Positions 1-6,570 of a stretch of 9,284 nucleotides of DNA are shown here, piece by piece. Source of the DNA: DASTGO01 sp035719045. GTDB taxonomy: Bacteria; Actinomycetota; Actinomycetes; Actinomycetales; Kineosporiaceae. The stretch lies in assembly GCA_035719045.1 (NCBI GenBank), contig DASTGO010000381.1, positions 1 through 9,284 on the forward strand, given 5' to 3'. Below the pieces are notes generated by a model. It saw only the letters and a list, made by a program, of their open reading frames with translations. It was not told where the DNA came from and did no database searches. Each line of letters starts with the position of its first letter. Position 1 is the stretch's first letter. Position numbers and translations under genes: made by a program.

Positions 1-133
1 CCCCGGCGGCGTCGGGGGCGGTCCCGGCCTCCTCGGTCGCACGGGTCGACTCGGTCCAGGCAGCCCCGTCCCACCAGCGCAGACCGGACGAATGGGCGGG
101 GTCGGAATACCAGCCGGGGGCGGGGAGGGTCAC
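1..133 (-). CDS. DUF2510 domain protein, N-terminal part (runs off left edge)
   Basis: Reading the minus strand from a GTG at 133 gives a 44-residue open start. It contains the signature PGWYSDP, then LRWWDGAAWTE, which is the short Trp-rich DUF2510 module (about residues 5-28) found at the N-terminus of many actinobacterial membrane and secreted proteins. After it the chain becomes Ala/Thr/Glu-rich, like the usual linker before transmembrane segments, but the rest lies outside the window, so its function cannot be told. No good Shine-Dalgarno sequence precedes the GTG. A CACAAT hexamer lies 9 nt upstream on the minus strand, so a leaderless or near-leaderless transcript is possible (inference). 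The gene is divergent from feoA and shares a 120-bp intergenic region with it. The family call is firm; the exact start is moderately sure. Confidence 0.8.
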   Translation of the reverse strand, partial: MTLPAPGWYSDPAHSSGLRWWDGAAWTESTRATEEAGTAPDAAG

Positions 134-230
134 GAAGCACAGATTGTGGCAGAGGGACCGAGCCTGCGGAACTCGTAGGTCACAACGGGTGAACCTGCCA
201 CTTTTTCCGGCAACACCAGCGAGATTGAGC

Positions 231-249
231 CTAGGTAAGCCTACCCTCT
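231..249. promoter_or_regulatory. Iron box (IdeR/DtxR-type operator) upstream of feoA
   Basis: The 19 bases CTAGGTAAGCCTACCCTCT match the IdeR/DtxR consensus TTAGGTTAGSCTAACCTAA at 14 of 19 positions in a manual alignment. The left half and centre are best conserved; the last two positions of the right half are lost. The box lies 4 bp before the feoA GTG and covers the putative -10 hexamer, so a bound Fe(II)-repressor complex would block RNA polymerase. Iron-dependent repression of feo operons by DtxR-family proteins is established in several bacteria; here it is inferred from the site. The divergent DUF2510 start is about 98 bp away and is less likely to be controlled by this box. Confidence 0.72.
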
Positions 250-254
250 TATCG
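242..254 (+). promoter_or_regulatory. Putative feoA -10 element and leaderless start
   Basis: The hexamer TACCCT (242-247) fits the actinobacterial TANNNT -10 pattern. It is followed by exactly 6 nt and then the feoA GTG, the geometry expected when the transcript begins at the start codon. No Shine-Dalgarno sequence lies between 242 and 253, which agrees with leaderless translation. No convincing -35 hexamer is seen at 17-18 bp spacing. Confidence 0.45.
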
Positions 255-778
255 TGGGCACCGACCGGGAACGGACGACGCTGGCCGACGTCGGTGTCGG
301 CACCAGTGCCGTGCTCGCCGGCGGCCCGGCGCTCGACGCCCGGCAGGCCCGCCGCCTGATCGAACTCGGACTCCGGCCCGGGGCGACGGTCCGGGTCCTG
401 ATGCGCACGGCCGGTGGGGGCCGGGTGCTCGGCGTGGACAACCTGCGGATCGTCCTGGACCGGTGCACCCTCGGCGCGATCCCGGTGGCCCTGCCCGTGC
501 CTGCGGCGCTACCCGCCCCGGCTGCATCCCCCGCCCCGGCCCCGGGTCCCCGACCCGCGGTGATCCCCGATCCGGAAGCCGGGGCTGATCGCCCGGCGCC
601 CGGCACCAGCACCCAGGGGCAGGGACAGGACCAGGGACGGACCCGCGGCTCCCGCCTGGTGGGCCCTGGCCGCCGGCTGCGCCTGCTCCGGCGTTACCCC
701 GGACTGTTCCTCCTGCCGGGTGAGCTGCTCCCCGCGGACGCACGGCCCGGCAAGCCGGTCGGGGACGGGGCCGACTGA
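254..778 (+). CDS. feoA: FeoA, ferrous iron transport protein A, with long C-terminal extension
   Basis: FeoA is a small cytosolic SH3-like protein that assists FeoB-mediated Fe(II) uptake. Residues about 8-80 of this 174-residue product carry the FeoA pattern: LADVGVG, then ARRLIELGLRPGATVRVL, then GRVLGVDNLRIVLDR and a final GAIPV strand. The GTG at 254 is chosen because the domain begins a few residues later and because a -10 element sits just upstream for a leaderless transcript. Typical FeoA proteins have about 75-85 residues. Here some 95 residues are added: a Pro/Ala-rich stretch (about 81-120), a Gln/Gly/Arg segment (about 125-150) and a short hydrophobic patch containing YPGLFLLPGELL near 157-168. 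The stop TGA is directly followed by the GTG of feoB with no gap, so the two are translationally coupled. The FeoA call is firm; the extension has no function I recognise. Confidence 0.88.
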   Translation: MGTDRERTTLADVGVGTSAVLAGGPALDARQARRLIELGLRPGATVRVLMRTAGGGRVLGVDNLRIVLDRCTLGAIPVALPVPAALPAPAASPAPAPGPRPAVIPDPEAGADRPAPGTSTQGQGQDQGRTRGSRLVGPGRRLRLLRRYPGLFLLPGELLPADARPGKPVGDGAD

Positions 779-2851
779 GTGAGTGACTCCTCGACCAGGG
801 CGTCGGTCGCGTCCTGTCACAGCGACGCCGCCGGGCCCGCGGCGGCCGCGGGTGCCCCGGTGATCGCGCTGGCCGGCGCCCCGAACGTGGGCAAGACGAC
901 CCTGTTCAACGCGCTCACCGGATCGCACCGGCAGACCGGCAACTGGCCGGGCACCTCGGTGGCGGTCGGTCACGGCAACTGGCGGCCCGGCGGGCGGGAG
1001 GTCGCGGTGGTCGACCTGCCCGGTAGCTACAGCCTGGACCCGCTGTCCCCGGACGAACAGCTCACCCGGGACCTGCTGGTCGAGGTCCCGCCGGACCGGC
1101 GTCCGGACCTCACCGTGGTCGTCCTCGATGCCACCGCCCTGGCCAGGGGGCTGTACCTGCTCGCCCAGATCCGGGAGCGGCCCTGCCGGGTGGTGGCCGC
1201 GCTCACCATGAACGACATCGCCGCCCGGCACGGGATCGTCCTGGACCTCGACCGGCTGGCCGAGGCGGTGACCACCCCCGTGGTCGCGGTGGACCCCCGG
1301 CGCGGGACCGGGCTGGACCGGCTCGCCGCCGCGGTGGTGGCCGGCCTCGACCGACCCGCGCAACCGCCGCCGCAGGAACTGCCGTCGTGCTGCCACCCGG
1401 TGGCGCCGGCACCGTCCCCGGGCCCCGACGACCCGGGCCAGGCGGTGGACGACCCGGGCCCGACCGTGGACGACCTCGACCTGGCCGATGCCCGGTTCAC
1501 CTGGATCGACGCCGCCGTGGCCGCTGCCCAGCAGCGGCAGGGCCGGCCCCTGCTGACCCGCTCGGACCGGATCGACCGGGTGGTCACCTCCCCGGTCGGC
1601 GGCGCCCTGGTCTTCCTCGCCGCGATGTGGCTGGTCTTCCAGACCACCACGGCGGTGGCTGCGCCCCTGCAGCGCGGGCTGGCCGGGCTACTCACCGGTC
1701 CCGTCACGTCGGGGGTGCGGTGGCTGCTGGACCTGGCCGGGCTCGGGCAGGGCGTGGCCGCCCGGTTCGTGATCCAGGGACTGCTGGCCGGGGTCGGCAT
1801 GCTGCTGACCTTCGTACCGCTGATGGCGCTGATGTTCGGGCTGCTGGCGGTGTTGGAGGACTCCGGCTACCTGGCCCGGGCCGCGGTGGTCACCGACCGG
1901 CTGATGCGCAGGCTGGGGCTGCCGGGACGGGCGTTCCTGCCGCTGGTCGTCGGGTTCGGCTGCAACGTCCCGGCGGTCAGCGGCACCCGGGTGCTGCCGG
2001 ACGCCAGGCACCGGCTGCTCACCACGCTGCTGGTCCCGTTCACCTCGTGCAGCGCCCGGCTGACCGTGTACGTGCTGGTCGCGGGGATCTTCTTCCCCGA
2101 ACATGCGGGAAGCGTGGTGTTCGGGCTCTACCTGGTCTCCTTGCTCTTCGTGGTGGTCGTCGGGGTCGGGCTGCGTTCCACCGTGCTGCGGGCGATGCCG
2201 GACGAGCCGCTGATGATCGACCTGCCGCCGTACCATCTGCCGGTCCCGCGACTGGTGCTGCGTGCGGCGTGGACCCGGCTGCGCGGCTTCCTGTCCACCG
2301 CGAGCGGGCTGATCGTCGGCACCGTCGCCCTGGTCTGGCTGCTGCAGGCGGTCCCGGTCAGCGGGAACGCCTCCTTCGGCGAGGTCCCGGTGCAGGACAG
2401 CCTCTACGCGGCGACCGCCCGGACCCTGTCACCGGTGTTCACCCCCGCCGGGTTCGGCGACTGGCACACCACGAGCGCCCTGATGACCGGCTTCGTCGCC
2501 AAGGAGGCGGTGATCTCGACCTGGGCGCAGACCTACGCCGCCTCCCAACCGCCACCCGCACCCGGGCAGGCGGCCGCACCGGGGCAGGCGGCGACGCCGG
2601 GCGCCCCGGATCCGGCGGCGCTCGGGACGGCGGTCCGCCAGCACTTCACGTCCTCCTCCGGGGGGCATCCGGCGGCCGCGGCGTGGGCGTTCCTGGTGTT
2701 CCTGCTGGCCTACACCCCGTGCGTGGCCACCCTGGCCGCCCAGCGCCGGGAGATCGGGCTGCGCTGGACGGCGTTCGGCATCGCCGGCCAACTGCTGACG
2801 GCCTGGCTGGTCGCGGTGCTGGTGTTCCAGGTCGGGCGGCTGCTGACGTGA
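779..2851 (+). CDS. feoB: FeoB, ferrous iron transporter with G-protein domain
   Basis: FeoB is the inner-membrane Fe(II) importer, with an N-terminal GTPase-like domain and a helical pore. The 690 residues are full length. G1 is GAPNVGKT (33-40) and G3 is DLPG (79-82). At the G2 position the usual Thr is replaced by Ser60 (PGTSV); at G4 the usual NxxD reads TMND (143-146); at G5 the usual SAxxG reads DPRRG (172-176). A Pro/Asp-rich linker with a CCH triplet (about 195-235) joins the G domain to the membrane part. The pore signatures are complete: GFGCNVPA (392-399), SCSARL (423-428), GFVAKEAV (571-578) and YTPCVATLAAQRRE (645-658). A Pro/Ala/Gln-rich loop (about 588-628) lies between the last helices. 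GTG 779 directly follows the feoA stop, and the downstream gene overlaps the feoB stop. The whole operon sits behind the iron box at 231-249. Confidence 0.95.
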   Translation: MSDSSTRASVASCHSDAAGPAAAAGAPVIALAGAPNVGKTTLFNALTGSHRQTGNWPGTSVAVGHGNWRPGGREVAVVDLPGSYSLDPLSPDEQLTRDLLVEVPPDRRPDLTVVVLDATALARGLYLLAQIRERPCRVVAALTMNDIAARHGIVLDLDRLAEAVTTPVVAVDPRRGTGLDRLAAAVVAGLDRPAQPPPQELPSCCHPVAPAPSPGPDDPGQAVDDPGPTVDDLDLADARFTWIDAAVAAAQQRQGRPLLTRSDRIDRVVTSPVGGALVFLAAMWLVFQTTTAVAAPLQRGLAGLLTGPVTSGVRWLLDLAGLGQGVAARFVIQGLLAGVGMLLTFVPLMALMFGLLAVLEDSGYLARAAVVTDRLMRRLGLPGRAFLPLVVGFGCNVPAVSGTRVLPDARHRLLTTLLVPFTSCSARLTVYVLVAGIFFPEHAGSVVFGLYLVSLLFVVVVGVGLRSTVLRAMPDEPLMIDLPPYHLPVPRLVLRAAWTRLRGFLSTASGLIVGTVALVWLLQAVPVSGNASFGEVPVQDSLYAATARTLSPVFTPAGFGDWHTTSALMTGFVAKEAVISTWAQTYAASQPPPAPGQAAAPGQAATPGAPDPAALGTAVRQHFTSSSGGHPAAAAWAFLVFLLAYTPCVATLAAQRREIGLRWTAFGIAGQLLTAWLVAVLVFQVGRLLT

Positions 2852-3207
2852 CCGGTCCGGCGGGCGCGATCGTGCCGGGGCGGGGTGGTCCGCTGCGGGC
2901 GGTGCTGGCGGCCTTCGAGGCGGGGGCGGGCAGTCCGGCGGAGATCGCCGCGCGCACCGGTCTGGACCGTGCCGTGGTGTCCGCCGCCGTGGACCACCTG
3001 GTCCGGACGGGGCGGGTCCGGGCCGAGCGGCTGGCCTCCGGCTGCCCCGAGGGCGGCTGCCACGGCTGCGCCTCCGTTGCCTCGGCCCCCGGCGGGACAG
3101 GTCCGGGCGGGTCAGGTCCGGCCTGCGGGAGCGGCCACGGCACGCCCGCCGACCCGTCGCGTCGCGGTCCGGTGCTGCTCACCCTGGCCCGGCGCTCCCC
3201 GGACTGA
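2848..3207 (+). CDS. feoC: FeoC-like winged-helix protein with Cys cluster
   Basis: The start is the GTG of a GTGA overlap with the feoB stop, giving 119 residues. Residues about 14-63 (LRAVLAAFEAG, then EIAARTGLDRAVVSAAVDHL, then TGRVRAERL) look like a small winged-helix DNA-binding fold. Next comes Cys66-x4-Cys71-x2-Cys74, with a fourth Cys at 93. Klebsiella FeoC has Cys in a CX4CX2CX6C pattern that binds an iron-sulfur cluster; the first three spacings are the same here, but the fourth is much longer (18 residues) with a Gly-rich stretch between. FeoC is thought to act as an iron or oxygen sensor for FeoB stability or feo expression. The position as third gene of a coupled feo operon strongly supports the call. 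The C-terminal GPVLLTLARR segment resembles the end of actinobacterial FeoC-type proteins, from memory. Cluster binding is inference. Confidence 0.8.
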   Translation: MTGPAGAIVPGRGGPLRAVLAAFEAGAGSPAEIAARTGLDRAVVSAAVDHLVRTGRVRAERLASGCPEGGCHGCASVASAPGGTGPGGSGPACGSGHGTPADPSRRGPVLLTLARRSPD

Positions 3208-3237
3208 CCGGCCGTCCCACCGCGCGACCCCACCCGG

Positions 3238-3257
3238 CCCCGGACGCGGATCCGGGG
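3238..3257 (+). terminator. Stem-loop after feoC, possible terminator
   Basis: CCCCGGA and TCCGGGG form a perfect 7-bp stem with a 6-nt loop, 31 bp after the feoC stop and 119 bp before the ATPase start. There is no T-tract, which is common for actinobacterial terminators but leaves the call weak. If it works, it separates feoABC from the ATPase gene. Confidence 0.35.
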
Positions 3258-3366
3258 TGACCCTGCGCCCGCCCGTCACCCGGCCGGAGCAGCCCGTGCC
3301 TCCCTGCGACCAACGGCCCGAACCCGGGTCCACGGCCGGGGGCAGACTCGCAGGCGAGCGTCCTGC

Positions 3367-3370
3367 GGAG
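3367..3370 (+). promoter_or_regulatory. Shine-Dalgarno site of the ATPase gene
   Basis: GGAG ends 5 nt before the ATG at 3376. This fixes the ATPase start at that ATG although the first ~75 residues are low-complexity and would not be conserved. Confidence 0.6.
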
Positions 3371-3375
3371 CTGCC

Positions 3376-6300
3376 ATGTCCGAGCACGGAACCTCTGAGC
3401 AACGAACCGCCGCCTCCACCCCCGGGAACACCGTCACCCCCGGGAACGCCGCCACCGCCGGGATCACCGGCGCGACGGGATCGCTCCCGCACCTGCCGGC
3501 CCCGGGTGACGCCGACCGGCCGGAGGTTCCGGCGGCCGGCCTCCCCGGTCCGCCCGCCGTCCCGGGCGGACCGGTGGTCGGCAACGGCCACGACCCCCGC
3601 GAACCGATCGCGCTGCTGCTGCGGGACCTGCGCGCCCGCCGCAACGGCCTGCCGTCCCGGGAGGCCGCCCGCCGGCTGGTCGTGTACGGCCCGAACGAGC
3701 TGGTCCGCCGGGGCCGGGCGACCTGGCCACGGGATCTGCTCGACCAGCTCGTCCATCCGCTGGCCCTGCTGCTCTGGCTGGCCGCCGGGCTGGCCGCGGT
3801 CTCCGGTTCGGGGCCGCTGGCCTGGGCCATCGTGGGGGTCGTCCTGCTCAATGCCGGCTTCGCGTTCTGGCAGGAGCAGCAGGCGGAGAAGGCGGTCGAG
3901 GCGCTCGCGGCGTACCTGCCGGCCACCGCGACAGTGCTGCGGGACGGGCTGCAGCAGCAGATCCCGGCCCGCGACCTCGTCCCCGGTGATGTCCTGCTGG
4001 TGGCGGAGGGGGAACGGATCTGCGCCGACGCCCGGATGCTGTCCGGCTCGGTGGAGGTGGACCTGTCGACGCTCACCGGGGAATCCCTGCCCGCCCTGCG
4101 CTCGGCCAGGTTCGACGATCTCGCGGGGCCGGTCATGCAGGCACGGGACCTGCTGTTCAGCGGCACCACCTGCACCGGCGGCGAGGCCCGCGCGCTGGTG
4201 TTCGCCACCGGTATGCACACCGAGCTGGGCCGGATCGCGGCGCTGTCGCAACGGGTCGGCCGCGAGCCCAGCCCGCTGGAACGGCAGGTGAAGCGGATCG
4301 CCCAGTTGATCGCGGCGGTGGCCGTGGGGTGCGGGGTCGCCTTCCTCGCGGTGGGCACACTGGTCGCCGGGCTGCCGTTGAAGGACAGCTTCATGTTCGC
4401 GATCGGGTTGTTGGTGGCGAACGTGCCGGAAGGCCTGCTGCCGACGATCACCCTGGCGCTGGCGGTCGGCGTCCGGGAACTGGCCCGGGCCGGGGCGGTG
4501 GTGAAGCGGCTGAGCGCGGTGGAGACGCTCGGCTCGACCTCGGTGATCTGCACCGACAAGACCGGCACCCTGACCCGCAACCGGATGCGGGTGACCGACC
4601 TGTGGACCCCGCCGAAAGGTTGCGGCGCAGGCGATCACGGGCCGCAGGATCATCCTCCCGGCGAGGACGGATCGGCGGCCGGGGCATCCGGGGCGGATCC
4701 GCAGGGGGCGCTGGCCCTGTTGCGCGCGGCGGCCCGGTGCACGACCGCCACCGTCGACCCGGCGGACACCGACGCCGCCACCGGCGATCCGACCGAGGTC
4801 GCCCTGCTGCTGGCCGCCGCCGGTCACGGGATCGACGTGGACCCCGCCCGCCGCGACGCCACCCGGCGCGGGATGTTCCACTTCGACCCGGCGCTGCGCC
4901 TGATGTCCACCGTGGACGAACTCGACGGGCAGCTCTGGCTGCACCTCAAGGGCGCGCCCGAGGAGGTGCTGGCCCGGTCGACGTCGATCGCCCGTCCGGG
5001 TGGGCCGGTCCCGCTGGACGAGGCCGCCCGGGTGGAGGTGGGCGAGGCGGTCCGCGGGTTCGCGGCGCACGGGCTGCGGCTGCTCGCACTGGCCAGCCGG
5101 CGACTCGGCCCGGCCGCACCGGATGCCGCAGCAGGCGGTCCGGGGACAGCAGGCACCAGAGCCGGCGGGACTACCCCTGGCGCGCAGGTTTCCCCTGGCC
5201 TGCAAGGGGTTCCGGCCGAGCGGGCAGACGCCGAGCGTGACCTGACCCTGCTCGGGCTGATCGCCATGTTCGACCCGCCACGGCCGGAGGTGGCCCCGGC
5301 GGTCACCGCCTGCCACACCGCCGGGATCCGGCTCGCCGTGGTCACCGGGGATCACGCCCTGACCGCCGCGGAGATCGCCCGCCAGGTCGGCATCGAGGTC
5401 CCGGCACAGGACGTCGTCACGGGCGCCGAACTGGACCGGATGTCCGAGGACGAGCTGGATGCCCTGCTGCGCAACGGGAAGGAGTTCGTCTTCGCCCGGA
5501 CCAGCCCCGAGGCGAAGCTGCGGATCGCCGACGCCCTGCAGGATCTCGGGCACGTGGTCGCGATGACCGGTGACGGGGTGAACGACGCCCCGGCGCTACG
5601 CCGGGCGGACATCGGCGTGGCGATGGGCAGGGCCGGAACAGACGTCGCCCGCGAGGCCGCCACGATGGTGCTCACCGACGACAACTTCGCCACGATCGTG
5701 GCCTCGGTCGCCGCGGGCCGACGGGTCTACGACAACGTCCGCAAGTTCATCCTGTACATCTTCGCCCACTTCCCGCCGGAGGCCGTGCCCTTCCTGGTGT
5801 ACGCACTGTCCGGGGGGCGGATCCCGTTGCCGCTCACCGTGTTGCAGATCCTGGCGATCGATCTCGGCACCGAGACCCTGCCCGCGCTGGCGCTGGGCCG
5901 TGAGCCCGCCGAGCCCGGACTGATGCAGCGGCCGCCGCGACCGTCCCGGGAGGGCGTGATCCGGCCCGCCATGCTGGCCCGGGCCTGGCTGCTGCTCGGC
6001 GGGATCAGCGCCGTGCTGGTGATGGCCGGCTTCCTGTTCACGCTGCACAATGCCGGCTGGAACCCGGGCGACCCGACCGGTCCCGGCACCCCGCTGCACC
6101 ACGCCTGGCAGCAGGCCACCACGATGACCTTCCTCGGCATCGTCGCCTGCCAGCTGGGTACGGCGTTCGCCGCGCGCACGCAGCGGGCCTCGCTGCGCTC
6201 GGTCGGGCTGACCAGCAACCGGTTGCTGCTGGCCGGGATCGCCTTCGAGGTGCTGTTCGCCGTGGTCGTGGTCGCCTGGCCGCCGCTGCAGACGGTGTTC

Positions 6301-6411
6301 GGGACGGCGCTGCCGCGGGCGGAGGAACTGGCCCTGCTGGTGGTGTTCCCGCCGGTGGTCTGGGGGGCCGACGAGCTGTACCGCTGGGTGCTGCGCCGCC
6401 GTGACCACTGA
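3376..6411 (+). CDS. P2-type cation-transporting P-type ATPase
   Basis: This 1011-residue membrane pump uses ATP to move cations. A low-complexity Pro/Gly/Thr-rich N-terminus (about 1-75) precedes a cation-ATPase N domain. The A-domain loop is TGES (234-237). M4 has NVPEGLLPT (Glu352). The phosphorylated Asp is D394 in DKTGTLT. The nucleotide domain has TGDPTEVALL and KGAPEE (525-530), and the hinge is TGDGVND (731-737). M5 has PPEAVPF (Glu802); M6 has IDLGTE (Asp829, Glu833), followed by LPALALGREPAEPGLM. The M4 and M6 signatures are closer to Na+/K+-ATPase than to SERCA, but M5 lacks the Ser-Asn pair before PE (His798-Phe799 here). Two Gly/Ala/Pro-rich inserts lie at about 412-436 and 584-615. 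All catalytic motifs are present, so it should be active. The substrate cannot be told; Na+, K+, Ca2+ or another divalent cation remain possible. A GGAG site fixes the ATG start. Confidence 0.9.
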   Translation: MSEHGTSEQRTAASTPGNTVTPGNAATAGITGATGSLPHLPAPGDADRPEVPAAGLPGPPAVPGGPVVGNGHDPREPIALLLRDLRARRNGLPSREAARRLVVYGPNELVRRGRATWPRDLLDQLVHPLALLLWLAAGLAAVSGSGPLAWAIVGVVLLNAGFAFWQEQQAEKAVEALAAYLPATATVLRDGLQQQIPARDLVPGDVLLVAEGERICADARMLSGSVEVDLSTLTGESLPALRSARFDDLAGPVMQARDLLFSGTTCTGGEARALVFATGMHTELGRIAALSQRVGREPSPLERQVKRIAQLIAAVAVGCGVAFLAVGTLVAGLPLKDSFMFAIGLLVANVPEGLLPTITLALAVGVRELARAGAVVKRLSAVETLGSTSVICTDKTGTLTRNRMRVTDLWTPPKGCGAGDHGPQDHPPGEDGSAAGASGADPQGALALLRAAARCTTATVDPADTDAATGDPTEVALLLAAAGHGIDVDPARRDATRRGMFHFDPALRLMSTVDELDGQLWLHLKGAPEEVLARSTSIARPGGPVPLDEAARVEVGEAVRGFAAHGLRLLALASRRLGPAAPDAAAGGPGTAGTRAGGTTPGAQVSPGLQGVPAERADAERDLTLLGLIAMFDPPRPEVAPAVTACHTAGIRLAVVTGDHALTAAEIARQVGIEVPAQDVVTGAELDRMSEDELDALLRNGKEFVFARTSPEAKLRIADALQDLGHVVAMTGDGVNDAPALRRADIGVAMGRAGTDVAREAATMVLTDDNFATIVASVAAGRRVYDNVRKFILYIFAHFPPEAVPFLVYALSGGRIPLPLTVLQILAIDLGTETLPALALGREPAEPGLMQRPPRPSREGVIRPAMLARAWLLLGGISAVLVMAGFLFTLHNAGWNPGDPTGPGTPLHHAWQQATTMTFLGIVACQLGTAFAARTQRASLRSVGLTSNRLLLAGIAFEVLFAVVVVAWPPLQTVFGTALPRAEELALLVVFPPVVWGADELYRWVLRRRDH

Positions 6412-6412
6412 C

Positions 6413-6458
6413 CTTCGGACCGGCTGATCTTCGGACCGGCTGATCTTCGGACCGGCTG
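6413..6458. repeat. 16-bp tandem repeat, 2.9 copies
   Basis: The unit CTTCGGACCGGCTGAT occurs at 6413-6428 and 6429-6444, then 14 of its 16 bases at 6445-6458, with no mismatch. It begins one base after the ATPase stop codon. A decayed further copy may lie near 6485-6505 (CTCGGACCAGCGG, then GGAT). No function is known to me for this unit. Confidence 0.85.
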
Positions 6459-6507
6459 GCCGGCGGCCGGGCGGACAGGCCGGCCCTCGGACCAGCGGTG
6501 GATCCGG

Positions 6508-6554
6508 CACCCGGCCGGCCGGCCGACTGGCCCTGGCGCCCGGCCGGCCGGGTG
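6508..6554. terminator. Probable bidirectional terminator between convergent genes
   Basis: CACCCGGCCGGCCGG (6508-6522) and its exact reverse complement (6540-6554) form a perfect 15-bp stem with a 17-nt loop. It lies between the ATPase stop (6411) and the MarR-GNAT stop (6571), which face each other, so one hairpin could end both transcripts. No T-tract is seen on either side. The GGCC repetition also permits slipped pairings. Confidence 0.65.
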
Positions 6555-6570
6555 GCTTGCGACCCCGTCG

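Noticed and set aside
1387..2847. Open frame upstream of and in frame with feoC
   Set aside because: It overlaps feoB in another frame and encodes low-complexity Gly/Arg/Ala sequence. Only the part from GTG 2848 shows a winged-helix and Cys pattern.
3112..5553. Long (813-codon) open frame on the minus strand opposite the ATPase gene
   Set aside because: It is antisense to a gene with complete P-type ATPase motifs. Its translation is Arg/Gly/Gln-rich without recognisable domains, as expected for a shadow frame in very GC-rich DNA.
6413..6458. CRISPR array
   Set aside because: The repeats are directly adjacent with no spacers and the unit is only 16 bp.
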